A stretch of DNA of 64,000 bases from Bacteroidales bacterium M7 (GTDB taxonomy: Bacteria; Bacteroidota; Bacteroidia; Bacteroidales; Muribaculaceae). The notes below the pieces were generated by a model. It worked only from the letters and a program-made list of their open reading frames with translations, was not told the DNA's origin and searched no databases. The translations under genes and the position numbers were made by a program. Positions 26,207 to 35,400 of this stretch are shown in pieces. Position 1 is the stretch's first letter. Each line of letters opens with the position of its first letter. The stretch lies in the NCBI GenBank assembly GCA_001689515.1, contig LUJR01000042.1:66159-130158 (forward strand), given 5' to 3'.

Positions 26207-27661
26207 TTATTCGGCGGGTGGTGCGGAGAGGATACCGAGCACCTTGTCAAGATAGACATGGCAGAGGCGCACGTCGATGCGGGAGTCGATTTCCTCCGAG
26301 GCGGCTTTGAGCCAGGCGGTCTGTGCCTCCATGACCAGATCGGTGGTGGAGACACCCTCGCGGTATGCAAGAGTGGCGCAGCGGAGGTTTTCATCTGCCT
26401 TTGCCATATTGGCTACGGATGTGTGGTAGGTCTTGATGGCTTCCTGCATCTTATATCGTGCCTGATGCACCTGAAGGTCTATCATCTCCTTAGCGTCCTC
26501 CACCTCTAAAGAGGCTATGTGGGAGCGGGTTTTGGCAGCCTTGTATTTGTAGTAGTTGCCTCCCCAGTGCCATAGGGGCACAGAAGCCATGACTCCTATG
26601 GAGAACATGCCGCCGACCTTGTTTTTAAAACCGTCAAACATGTTTGGCGTAGAGAACGAGTACGCTCCTACCAAAGCGATATTGGGAAGCATGGACGACA
26701 ATGCCACCAAACTCTCGGCATCGCTCGCCTTGACCGCGGCACGGAGGGCGCGCAGGTCGTTGCGACGCTCGTAGACCGCCGGCATGTCAAGCGGCGGCAC
26801 TTCCTCGTCAGCCATGCTGACTGCCACTTCGCCGTTTTCATCGGCAAGTACCATCGGGGAGTCGATGGGCAGACCGCATTTTTGCGCAAGAGCCATACGC
26901 GCAAGCGACAGACCGTTGGTGACCTTAGTGAGGTCCACCTGACCCTGGTTAAGCTTCACATCTACGCTGAGCAGGTCAGCCTTGGTAGCCATCCCCTCGT
27001 CAAGGAGGCGGGTGACATTGTAGCGGAGGGTGTCAAGCAGCTCCACATAGCTTGTGGCGAGCCGTTCCTTAGCTTTGAGCGACACTACGAGCCAGTAGGC
27101 GGCATCGACATCATAGACGATATTGTCATCGGCACGGTCACGCATGGCAGCGGCGGCTTCCTTGCCGGCATCAGCCAACTTGTTGAGAGCCACAATCTTG
27201 CCTCCCATGAATATCGGCTGGGTGAGCGTCAATGCCCCGGCAAATACATTGTGGATGTCAAAAGTCAGCGCGTCTTTGGGAAGCAGAGCCACCTGGGAGG
27301 GTATAGGCTTGCCATCGACTATGACAGGCTGCCCGGTGTAGGGGTTCTTGACCACATCAAACTGGTAGCCCTGCGATGCAAGGTCGAAAGACTTGACCGG
27401 CAGATAGGCATCCTCGGATATTACGGAAAGATTTTTCTGATTATACACATATGCTCCGGTGAAGTCAATGGCAGGCAGATAAGCCGCACGAGCCTGACGC
27501 TTGGTGTATTCGGCAGCCTGCAACTCGGCATCGTGGATGCGCGACTGCTTGCTGTTGGCTATCGCCAGGTCGCGGCACTGCTGCAAAGTCATGACCGCCT
27601 GAGCCGAAACACACGGCACCAGCGACGCGCAAAGCAAAATCAAGGTAATCAAACGTGGCAT
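26207..27661 (-). CDS. TolC-family outer-membrane efflux channel
   Basis: This protein has 484 residues with signal peptide MPRLITLILLCASLVPCVSA, cut before Gln (AQAVMTL). Two OEP repeats are seen: TLQQCRDLAIANSKQSRIHDA near the mature N-terminus and the second half from about residue 270, with long amphipathic helices and AYREGVSTTDLVMEAQTAWL near the end. It forms the trimeric exit duct for the export system encoded by the following genes. The open frame extends to 27727, but the signal peptide fixes the start at 27661. It is first in the operon, with a -7 box at 27745-27752. Confidence 0.93.
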   Translation of the reverse strand: MPRLITLILLCASLVPCVSAQAVMTLQQCRDLAIANSKQSRIHDAELQAAEYTKRQARAAYLPAIDFTGAYVYNQKNLSVISEDAYLPVKSFDLASQGYQFDVVKNPYTGQPVIVDGKPIPSQVALLPKDALTFDIHNVFAGALTLTQPIFMGGKIVALNKLADAGKEAAAAMRDRADDNIVYDVDAAYWLVVSLKAKERLATSYVELLDTLRYNVTRLLDEGMATKADLLSVDVKLNQGQVDLTKVTNGLSLARMALAQKCGLPIDSPMVLADENGEVAVSMADEEVPPLDMPAVYERRNDLRALRAAVKASDAESLVALSSMLPNIALVGAYSFSTPNMFDGFKNKVGGMFSIGVMASVPLWHWGGNYYKYKAAKTRSHIASLEVEDAKEMIDLQVHQARYKMQEAIKTYHTSVANMAKADENLRCATLAYREGVSTTDLVMEAQTAWLKAASEEIDSRIDVRLCHVYLDKVLGILSAPPAE

Positions 27662-27744
27662 ATCGCAAATAACAGGATATTTGTGGATAAATGGAATATT
27701 TGTGACAAATGACGCGCCGCAAAGCACTCAGCGGACACGTATCA

Positions 27745-27752
27745 CAAATATA
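27745..27752 (-). promoter_or_regulatory. Candidate -7 box of the efflux operon
   Basis: On the minus strand this reads TATATTTG. It would give a leader of about 75 nt before the start at 27661. No clear -33 element is present. Confidence 0.5.
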
Positions 27753-27803
27753 ACCGCTGTGATGACAAAAAAGTTAACCGATTGGTAAAATCGTTAAATA
27801 AAA

Positions 27804-27856
27804 AGACAAAAAGGAAACAAAATGGACCGGACTCCGTGAATCGTAGAGTCCGGTCC
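27804..27856 (-). terminator. Rho-independent terminator of the OmpA-type gene
   Basis: A perfect 11-bp stem GGACCGGACTC (27824-27834) pairs with 27846-27856. On the minus strand it is followed by a T-rich tract (27804-27822). It lies about 57 bp past the stop codon of the OmpA-type gene. Confidence 0.85.
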
Positions 27857-27912
27857 TGGGGATATTGATAAAAAAAGTGAATCACATATGAGGTCGTGGG
27901 TCAGAGGGAGTG

Positions 27913-28620
27913 CTATTTGAGAGTGCCGTTCTCAGCCTCCTGTACCATCTGCTTGTTAGCGAGGATGTAGATTTCGACACGGCGGTTCTGTGCACGACCC
28001 TCTGCTGTGGCGTTGGATGCCACATAGTCAGTCATCGGGAGACCCTCGGCGTAGAGACGGTTAGAAGCGACACCGCTGTTGAGCAGATAATTGCGCACGG
28101 CATCGGCACGACCCGTAGACACACGCTGGTTGACAGCAAGAGTGCCGGTATCGTCGGTGAAACCGTAGATACGCACGTCGGTCATGGGGTTCTGGATGAG
28201 CGAAGTGGCAAACTTGGAGAGGTCAGCCTTGGATGTGGCGTTGAGGGTAGTTCCGTTGGTGGGGAACAGGATACCGCTGTCAAATGTCACGCGGATAGCC
28301 TGCAAGCCGTTGGAGTCGGTCACGCTCTCGACCTTGGCAGCATCGGCGAGCTGCTTCTCGAGCTCGGCTTTCTGCTTGTCCATCTTACGTCCGATGAGTG
28401 CACCGGCACCGGCTCCTACAGCAGCACCGATGGCAGCCCCGATACCTGCACCTTTGCCGCCTCCGATGAGTGCTCCGATGCCTGCACCGACAGCTCCGCC
28501 GCCACCGCCTCCGATGAGCGCGCCCTTACCGGTGTTGTTCATTGACGAGCAACCGCCGAGGCTGATGACCATAGCGGCAGCGAGAGAAGAGATTCCGAGA
28601 TTCTTTGCTAACTTATTCAT
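27913..28620 (-). CDS. OmpA-family lipoprotein with glycine-zipper segment
   Basis: This 235-residue lipoprotein has lipobox ISLGGCSS (Cys24). Residues about 32-78 are a glycine-zipper stretch (repeated GAGIGALIGGG) that may span or insert into a membrane. A short helix, then an OmpA C-terminal peptidoglycan-binding domain fill residues 105-225, with IYGFTDDTG, NQRVSTGRADAVRNYL and AQNRRVEI. It probably tethers the outer membrane to the cell wall (YiaD-like). It is monocistronic with its own terminator. Confidence 0.92.
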   Translation of the reverse strand: MNKLAKNLGISSLAAAMVISLGGCSSMNNTGKGALIGGGGGGAVGAGIGALIGGGKGAGIGAAIGAAVGAGAGALIGRKMDKQKAELEKQLADAAKVESVTDSNGLQAIRVTFDSGILFPTNGTTLNATSKADLSKFATSLIQNPMTDVRIYGFTDDTGTLAVNQRVSTGRADAVRNYLLNSGVASNRLYAEGLPMTDYVASNATAEGRAQNRRVEIYILANKQMVQEAENGTLK

Positions 28621-28739
28621 TGTAGATATGAATTAAGGGTTAAAATAAATAGTCGGGACATTAATATGTGTATATATCCTACAACGTGGATTACGGGCAT
28701 AAAGTTGAGAAATTTTTTCAACAACCGATGCAGTCAGCT

Positions 28740-28769
28740 TTGGCATTTTACGGAATATAACTAAATTTG
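28740..28769 (+). promoter_or_regulatory. Promoter of the first EamA gene
   Basis: TTG at 28740-28742, a 19-nt spacer and TAAATTTG at 28762-28769 match the full Bacteroidetes -33/-7 consensus. The leader would be about 58 nt. Confidence 0.75.
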
Positions 28770-28831
28770 TAAAGCCTTAACAACCTCATCGGCACCGTCA
28801 ACATAACCAGACGGCTGCCCACCAAGATACT

Positions 28832-29746
28832 ATGGCAGAAACACGCAAATCAGCCAACTCATCGCTTATCGTGCACCTCTGCGCGGCACTTGTCGTGGTG
28901 GTGTGGGGTGTCAGCTTCGTGTCGACACGCGTCGTCATGGACAACGGCATCGGACCCGTGGAGATATACTACGCACGATTTTTAGTGGCTTACCTGCTGA
29001 TGCTCATAATCAGCCACAAGCGGTTTATGTCGCTGAGCGTCAGGGATGAACTGCTCTTTGCTGTGTGCGGAATATGCGGATGCACGGTGTATTATCTTGC
29101 CGAGAACTTCGCCTTGGAGTACACCCTCGCCACCAACGTGTCTCTGATAACCTCATTGCCCCCGATGCTGACCATGCTGCTGGCTGGACTTATCTACCGC
29201 GACGACCGTCCGTCACGGGGAGCATATGCCGGGTCGATGGTTGCGTTGGTAGGAGTTGCATTAGTGATATTCAACAGCAGTTTTGTGATGAAAGTCAATC
29301 CGCTCGGTGATTTCCTCGCGCTGGCGGCGGCTTTCAGTTTCGCCATATATACACTGATACTCAGAAAAGTACAGGCTTTTTACGATGCGGCTTTCGTGAC
29401 GCGCAAGATGTTTTTCTACGGGCTGGTGACCTCGCTACCGTTTGCTGTGTTCAGTTCCGAGACATTTGAGTGGAAGGCATGGTTAGTCCCTGCCGTATGG
29501 GGTAACTTCCTGTTTCTGACACTGTGTTGCACCGCCGCCGCTTTCGTGATATGGTCATGGGCTGTATCCAAGCTCGGCGTAATCAAAACCAACAATTACC
29601 TCTACTTCCAGCCTGTCATCACCCTCGTATTCTCAGCCATAGTGTTATCACAGCCCATCACAGTGATAGGTGTGGCAGGCTGCATCCTTATCCTCCTGGG
29701 CGTCTACCTCGCCGACAAGCTCAACATGCGCCACAAATCGCGCTGA
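28832..29746 (+). CDS. EamA/DMT-family inner-membrane exporter
   Basis: The 304-residue protein has ten predicted membrane helices in two EamA repeats (about residues 14-145 and 157-295). Markers are VWGVSFVSTRVVM at the first helix and FSFAIYTLILRKVQ at the start of the second repeat. EamA proteins export small metabolites such as amino acids; the substrate is not evident here. It has its own consensus promoter and converges on the TrmH-type gene, with a palindrome doublet in between. A second, distinct EamA gene lies at 50264-51202. Confidence 0.9.
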   Translation: MAETRKSANSSLIVHLCAALVVVVWGVSFVSTRVVMDNGIGPVEIYYARFLVAYLLMLIISHKRFMSLSVRDELLFAVCGICGCTVYYLAENFALEYTLATNVSLITSLPPMLTMLLAGLIYRDDRPSRGAYAGSMVALVGVALVIFNSSFVMKVNPLGDFLALAAAFSFAIYTLILRKVQAFYDAAFVTRKMFFYGLVTSLPFAVFSSETFEWKAWLVPAVWGNFLFLTLCCTAAAFVIWSWAVSKLGVIKTNNYLYFQPVITLVFSAIVLSQPITVIGVAGCILILLGVYLADKLNMRHKSR

Positions 29747-29777
29747 CCATCGTCCAACCACACCACATTCCCAACTT

Positions 29778-29862
29778 GTAGGGACATGCCGTGGCATGTC
29801 CGCATCAGGGGAGGTGATTGTATAATTTGCGTCATCGCGGACATGCCACGGCATGTCCCTAC
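29778..29862. repeat. Palindrome doublet, core type A, between convergent genes
   Basis: Intact copies at 29778-29803 and 29837-29862 face each other with full GTAGGG/CCCTAC outer and GC inner ends. They lie between the EamA and TrmH stop codons and may end transcripts from both sides. Confidence 0.95.
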
Positions 29863-29911
29863 AGCAACCGACACGACAACCACGTGTGGCAGACGGCGCA
29901 ACACCTATAAA

Positions 29912-30673
29912 TCAATGGAAGCGGAAGGCAGCCAGGGTGATGGCTGTGGCTATCGCTGCGTTGAGCGATTCGCCGTGGTCGGCACCTCCGCGCGGATATG
30001 ACGGGATGGTCACGCGCCTGTTGACCTGCTCCAGCACCTCAGCTGATATGCCCTTACCTTCGTTACCCACCACTATGACAGCCTCCCCGGGCAGCGGAGA
30101 GGCATAGAGATCGTCACCACCGAGCACTGTGCCATAGACAGGCATGCCTTCATCCCTTAGCACTGAGAGAGCGGCAGGGAGATCGCAATAATGTACCCTG
30201 ACGCGCACGATGCTCCCCATGGTCGCCTGCACCACCTTCGGGGCAAAACAGTCGGCTGTCTCTCGGCTCGCGATTATGTCATGCACCCCCATCCAGTCGG
30301 CGGTGCGGATGATGGTGCCGAGATTACCGGGATCCTGTATCGTGTCAAGGGCAAGCACGAGCCTTCCACGGAGAGCATCTGCATCCAATGAGTACTCCGG
30401 CAGACGGTACACCGCCATCACTTCAGGCGGAGTGGAAAGATGGCTCATGCGCGAGAGGTCACGCGCAGTGGCGCGTGTCACTTCGCACCCCTTTACCTTA
30501 TCTTTATGTTCTTCTTCCCATGCAGCCGTGCATGCCAGCATCTGCAGCTCGAAGTGCCCTATGGTATCGCAAACGGCTTTGGTGCCCTCCACTACGAATA
30601 GCCCCTCACGGCGGCGATGAGAAGCCTTGTCAAGCGAGGCAACGGTCTTGATTATCGAATTGTTAAGAATCAT
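29912..30673 (-). CDS. TrmH/SpoU-family RNA 2'-O-ribose methyltransferase
   Basis: The 253-residue enzyme is expected to methylate a ribose in rRNA or tRNA with AdoMet. The N-terminal substrate-binding (SpoU_sub_bind) domain covers about residues 1-90. The knotted SPOUT domain shows all three motifs: LDTIQDPGNLGTIIRTADW, VVGNEGKGIS and the C-terminal HGESLNAAIATAI. The exact RNA target (RlmB-like or other) cannot be decided. The start ATG 30673 is only 5 nt from a TAATTTTG box, so the message may be leaderless. Confidence 0.9.
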   Translation of the reverse strand: MILNNSIIKTVASLDKASHRRREGLFVVEGTKAVCDTIGHFELQMLACTAAWEEEHKDKVKGCEVTRATARDLSRMSHLSTPPEVMAVYRLPEYSLDADALRGRLVLALDTIQDPGNLGTIIRTADWMGVHDIIASRETADCFAPKVVQATMGSIVRVRVHYCDLPAALSVLRDEGMPVYGTVLGGDDLYASPLPGEAVIVVGNEGKGISAEVLEQVNRRVTIPSYPRGGADHGESLNAAIATAITLAAFRFH

Positions 30674-30678
30674 AGCGA

Positions 30679-30686
30679 CAAAATTA
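30679..30686 (-). promoter_or_regulatory. -7 box abutting the TrmH-type start codon
   Basis: The minus strand reads TAATTTTG, then 5 nt, then ATG. This spacing implies little or no 5' leader. Confidence 0.45.
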
Positions 30687-30782
30687 ATAAATTTTCAGAT
30701 AAACTGGCTGATATTGTCGGGATTGAAAGCAGCGCTTTGGCAAATTGCTTTTGTAATTAATTTTTTGAAAGATTTTTGCTAT

Positions 30783-30790
30783 TAAATTTG
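30783..30790 (+). promoter_or_regulatory. -7 box of amtB
   Basis: TAAATTTG matches the consensus and gives a leader of about 50 nt. No well-spaced -33 TTG was found. Confidence 0.5.
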
Positions 30791-30844
30791 CATTTTTGAT
30801 TTCATATTGCTTACTTTGCAGAGTCATATTAAACATTTTGCTCT

Positions 30845-32296
30845 ATGGAATCAATTTCTACAAGAAAAAGGATCAAGAAACGCTGGATTATCCTGTTTGC
30901 GCTGACAGCGTTTATCTCTGTTTTAGGATTGTTTGTATCACCACGCGAAGGCAACTTCGACCTCCCCAACGACAACATCTACGCTAACGTGGCATGGATG
31001 ATCACAGCCACGATATTCGTGCTGATGATGACTCCGGGACTGTCGTTTTTCTACGGCGGCATGGTCCGCGCCAAAAATGTCATCTCCACCATGCTCCAGA
31101 GCTTCATAGTCATGGGCGTGGTGAGCGTCATATGGGTGGTATTCGGCTTCGGTCTCGCCTTCGGCGATGACTGGCTGCATATTATAGGCAACCCTGTAGA
31201 CTTCTTCATGTTCAACAACGTAGGCGTGCAGAACGTAACTGCAGCCGAGAGCGAACGCATAGCCACCGAGGTTGGAGGTTCCATCGGACTGGCTACCACC
31301 ACTATACCGTTAGCACTCTTTGCGCTTTTTCAGATGAAATTCGCCATCATCACCCCGTCGCTTATCACCGGCTCATTTGCCGAGCGTGTGCGCTTCTCGG
31401 GGTATCTGATATTCATGATACTGTGGGTCATCCTTGTCTACTGCCCTCTTGCTCATGTCACATGGCATCCTGACGGACTGTTGGCACAGTGGCACGTGCA
31501 TGATTTCGCCGGTGGTATCGTGGTGCATGCAGCCTCGGGCGTTGCGGCTCTTGCCGGAGCACTCTTCCTCGGCAAGCGCACCAGCACCAAGGATTCCAAG
31601 CCAGCCAATGTGCCATTCGTGCTCCTCGGCGCAGCCCTGCTTTGGTTGGGATGGTTCGGATTCAACGGCGGCAGCTCTCTCGCAGCTGACGGAGTAGCAG
31701 TGTCGGCATTTCTCAACACCAACACCGCCGCAGCGACAGCCATGGTGACATGGGTGGTGTTCGATGCACTTCGCGGACACAAGCCATCGGCAATGGGCGC
31801 AGCAATCGGCGCGGTAGTCGGACTCGTCGCCATCACCCCCTGCGCAGGATGGGTGACCGTCGGTCAGAGCATCTTCATCTCATTCATCATAACTCTCTGC
31901 TGCAACCTCGCCGTGACATGGAAGAGCCGTACACACTCGTTTGACGATGCGCTTGACGTATTTCCCACCCACGGTCTCGGCGGCATCCTCGGCACAGTGT
32001 TCACCGGAGTCTTCGCCTACAGCTATTTCGCCAAGCAGGATCCTGACATGATCAGCCACAACGAATTTTTCTGGATGCACATACTTGCCCTGGTCGTGGT
32101 CTGCGCCTATACATTCGTAATGAGCTACGCCCTCTACTGGCTGACCAACAAGATGATACCTATGCGCGTATCGCGCCACAGCGAGGAAATCGGACTCGAC
32201 CGCTCGCAGCATGACGAAGAATACGGCAACGAAGCCTCGACCGAACTTGCCGAAGACTCTGTGACTGATGACCAATGGTTCAAGGGATGCGAATGA
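30845..32296 (+). CDS. amtB: Ammonium transporter
   Basis: AmtB is a trimeric inner-membrane ammonium channel. The protein has 483 residues and eleven predicted helices. It shows FFYGGMVRAKNV near residue 70, the first pore histidine in the GGIVVH segment, and the second in FPTHGLGGILGT. The N-terminal basic stretch and first hydrophobic helix (residues 16-33) may be an uncleaved or cleaved signal. The C-terminus is acidic and longer than in E. coli. No PII (glnK) gene is adjacent, in contrast to the usual pairing. A strong terminator follows. Confidence 0.95.
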   Translation: MESISTRKRIKKRWIILFALTAFISVLGLFVSPREGNFDLPNDNIYANVAWMITATIFVLMMTPGLSFFYGGMVRAKNVISTMLQSFIVMGVVSVIWVVFGFGLAFGDDWLHIIGNPVDFFMFNNVGVQNVTAAESERIATEVGGSIGLATTTIPLALFALFQMKFAIITPSLITGSFAERVRFSGYLIFMILWVILVYCPLAHVTWHPDGLLAQWHVHDFAGGIVVHAASGVAALAGALFLGKRTSTKDSKPANVPFVLLGAALLWLGWFGFNGGSSLAADGVAVSAFLNTNTAAATAMVTWVVFDALRGHKPSAMGAAIGAVVGLVAITPCAGWVTVGQSIFISFIITLCCNLAVTWKSRTHSFDDALDVFPTHGLGGILGTVFTGVFAYSYFAKQDPDMISHNEFFWMHILALVVVCAYTFVMSYALYWLTNKMIPMRVSRHSEEIGLDRSQHDEEYGNEASTELAEDSVTDDQWFKGCE

Positions 32297-32348
32297 AAAT
32301 TAACGGACAGTCACTGATGTGTGTATAAAATGTTATATAAATGAGGAG

Positions 32349-32386
32349 AAATGTCCCTGCACGACGATGTGTAGGGACATTTTTTA
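32349..32386 (+). terminator. Rho-independent terminator of amtB
   Basis: A 14-bp stem (32349-32362 with 32369-32382, one G-U pair) with a 6-nt loop is followed by TTTTT. It contains GTAGGGACAT by chance or descent but is not a type A palindrome. Confidence 0.88.
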
Positions 32387-32387
32387 G

Positions 32388-32396
32388 TAACTTTGC
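32388..32396 (+). promoter_or_regulatory. -7 box of metH
   Basis: TAACTTTGC starts directly after the amtB terminator and gives a leader of about 24 nt. There is no room for a cobalamin riboswitch. Confidence 0.7.
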
Positions 32397-32424
32397 ACAC
32401 ATCAACCACCACCCAACCAAGCAT

Positions 32425-35400
32425 ATGGCAACCACAGATAATCTACAGGACATAAGACAGATGCACTACGACGGCAACAGCGCGCTGCTTGCCGAAGCCG
32501 TCGCCCACCGAGTGCTTGTGCTCGACGGTGCCATGGGCACTATGATACAGTCATACGGCTTGACGGAAGCAGACTTCAGAGGTGAGGAATTCGCATCCCA
32601 CTTATGCAACCTCGCCGGATGTAACGACGTGCTGTCGGTAACTGCTCCGGCTGTCATCCGCGACATCCACAAGGCATATCTTGATGCCGGTGCCGATATA
32701 ATCTGCGCCAACACGTTCAGTTCCAACAGCCTGTCGCTGGCAGAATACGGATTAGAGGAACATGTGGAGGCAATCAACCGCGCCGCAGTCAAGGTAGCGC
32801 GGGAGGCGGTGGACGAGTTCTGTACAAGCCATCCCGGAGCCGTCAGATGGGTGGCAGCCAGCATCGGACCGACCAACAAATCCCTGTCAATGGCTGCAAG
32901 CCTCGGCGATGCCGACCCTCTGACATGGGACACGCTCACCGAAGCCTACCGCCAGCAGACTGCGGCACTCATCGATGCCGGCGTTGATGCTCTGCTGTTC
33001 GAGACCTGTTTTGACACCCTTAACGTCAAAGCAGCGATATATGCCGCCACACAGTCCATGAAAGCTATAGGTCGCAGAGTGCCTATTATGATCTCAGCCA
33101 CCTTGACCGAAAACGGCCGCACCCTCGCCGGGCAGACCCTGATGGCGTTCGTGGCATCCGTGGCTCATGCACAGCCACTATCCATAGGCCTCAACTGCGG
33201 ATTCGGGGCTGACCAGCTCATCCCGTATATCAAACAGCTTGACAGCATCCCATGTGCTGTGAGCTTCTACCCTAACGCCGGACTGCCCAACGAGTCAGGC
33301 GGATATGACGAAACTCCGGAGAAGATGGCAGACGCCATCCGTCCGCTGCTTGACGCGCATCTGCTCAACATCGTGGGCGGATGCTGCGGCACTACCCCAG
33401 CCCATATCCGCGCGCTTGCCACTCTGGCAGCAGATGCCGCCCCGCGCCCTATCCCTACCCCCGACAATCATATGAGACTCGCAGGGCTTGAACTGACCGA
33501 CATACCCGCCACGAGCGGCGATTTCGTAAAAATCGGAGAGAGGTGCAACGTGGCTGGAAGCCGCAAATTCCTGCGTCTCGTCAAGGAAGGAAAGCTTGAC
33601 GAAGCGATAGACATAGCCCGCTCACAGGTCAATGCCGGAGCAGCCGTCATCGATGTCAATGTTGACGACGCCATGCTTGACGCACCTGCCGAAATGGCTC
33701 GTTTCCTTGAACTCCTCGCCTCCGACAGCGTGACATCCACCGTCCCCGTCATGATAGACTCCAGCAACTGGGCAGCGATAGCCGAGGGCATGAAGCATCT
33801 GCGAGGACGCGGCATCGTCAACTCCATATCGCTCAAAGAGGGCGAGGAGACATTCCTGCTCCGTGCCCGCGAGATACGCGACATGGGATGCGCCGTAGTG
33901 GTGATGGCAATGGACGAGACCGGGCAGGCAGATACATATGAGCGCAAGATGGAGGTAGTGCGCCGCCAGTACGGCCTGCTCGTCAACAAAGCCGGACTGC
34001 GTCCATGCGACATCATATTCGACCCCAATGTGCTTGCCGTTGCCACAGGCATAGAAGCCCACGACGACTTCGGCAGGGCTTTCATCGAAGCCAGCAAGTC
34101 CATCAAGGCAGAGATGCCCGGTGTGCATGTCAGCGGCGGCATCAGCAACCTGTCGTTTTCATTCCGAGGCAACAACACAGTCCGCGAAGCGATGCACACG
34201 CGATTCATAACACTCGCCGAGGGTCTGGATATGGGCATCGTCAATCCGTCAGCCATGAAAAAAAGCGAGGATTTCGACCCTCAGCTCATCGAGGTCGTTG
34301 ACCATGTATTGCTCAATGACTCATCCGATGCCGTAGACCGACTTGTAGACCTCGCCGGAGAGATACTCGCCGCCATCAAGCCTGAGGCTGCCAAGCCATC
34401 CCCAACGCCCTCCACCACCAAATCCGCATCGGAGCGTATAGCCGAGATGATAGTGCGCGGACGGCACGAAGGCATAGAGACGCTGCTCCAGAGCGAGATA
34501 GACACCGGCAAGTCAGCCATGGAAATCGTGGACGGCAGCCTGATGTCGGGCATGAACGAAGTAGGCAGCCTGTTTGCCGACGGTCGCATCTTCTTGCCTC
34601 AGGTAGTCAAAAGTGCCGGAGCCATGAAAGAGGCTGTCAAATGGCTGACACCTTATATAGAACAAGCATCGGCATCAGGCGATGCCACCCAGCCTGACGC
34701 TCCACGCGTGGTGCTCGCTACCGTCAAAGGTGATGTTCACGACATCGGCAAAAACATAGTGGCAATAATACTCCGCTGCAACGGTTTCAAGGTTGACGAT
34801 CTCGGCGTGATGGTCCCGGCAGAGACCATTCTCGCCCATGCCCGAGACTTCAAAGCCGACATGATAGGTCTGAGCGGACTCATCACCCCCTCGCTCCATG
34901 AGATGCAGGAATTTGCCGCCCTGATGGAGCGCGAAGGGCTGCGGATACCGCTGTTTGTGGGCGGAGCTGCCACATCCGCCATACACACAGCGGTGCGCAT
35001 AGCCCCAGGATACAGCGGACAAGTGTTTCACACCGTCGATGCCGCCCAGCTCCCAGGCGTAGCACGCCAATGGCTCAACCCTGCCACACGTCAGGAAGCC
35101 ATCCGCCAGCTCCAAGCCCGACAGGAGAAACTGCGACACGACCATGACGCACCCTCGTCGCCCTTGCTGTCTTTCAAGCAGGCAGATGCATTGCGCCATC
35201 CCACCCCTACCGACGGCAGCCTTTCGTCACCTCTCCCCGTTGGCACCGAAACACGCCATGTGCCCATATCCGAAGTGCGCGGTTACATCAACTGGCGCGC
35301 ATTCCTGATAGCGTGGGGTCTCGATGCATCTCTCGCCTCAATGACCGACATCAAAGGCTGCGACCACTGCCGCGCCCAGTGGCTTGCATCGCTGCCAGAA

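Noticed and set aside
27910..28545. Plus-strand open frame of 211 codons over the OmpA-type gene
   Set aside because: Shadow of the glycine-rich lipoprotein on the other strand.
30736..30755. Sigma-54 promoter before amtB (TTTGGCAAATTGCTTT)
   Set aside because: The GG to GC spacing is too short for a -24/-12 element.
32341..32424. N-terminal extension of metH upstream of ATG 32425
   Set aside because: It covers a strong terminator hairpin with T-run and the metH -7 box; the conserved protein begins after ATG 32425.
32396..32424. Cobalamin riboswitch before metH
   Set aside because: The space between promoter and start is about 24 nt, and no B12-box sequence is present.
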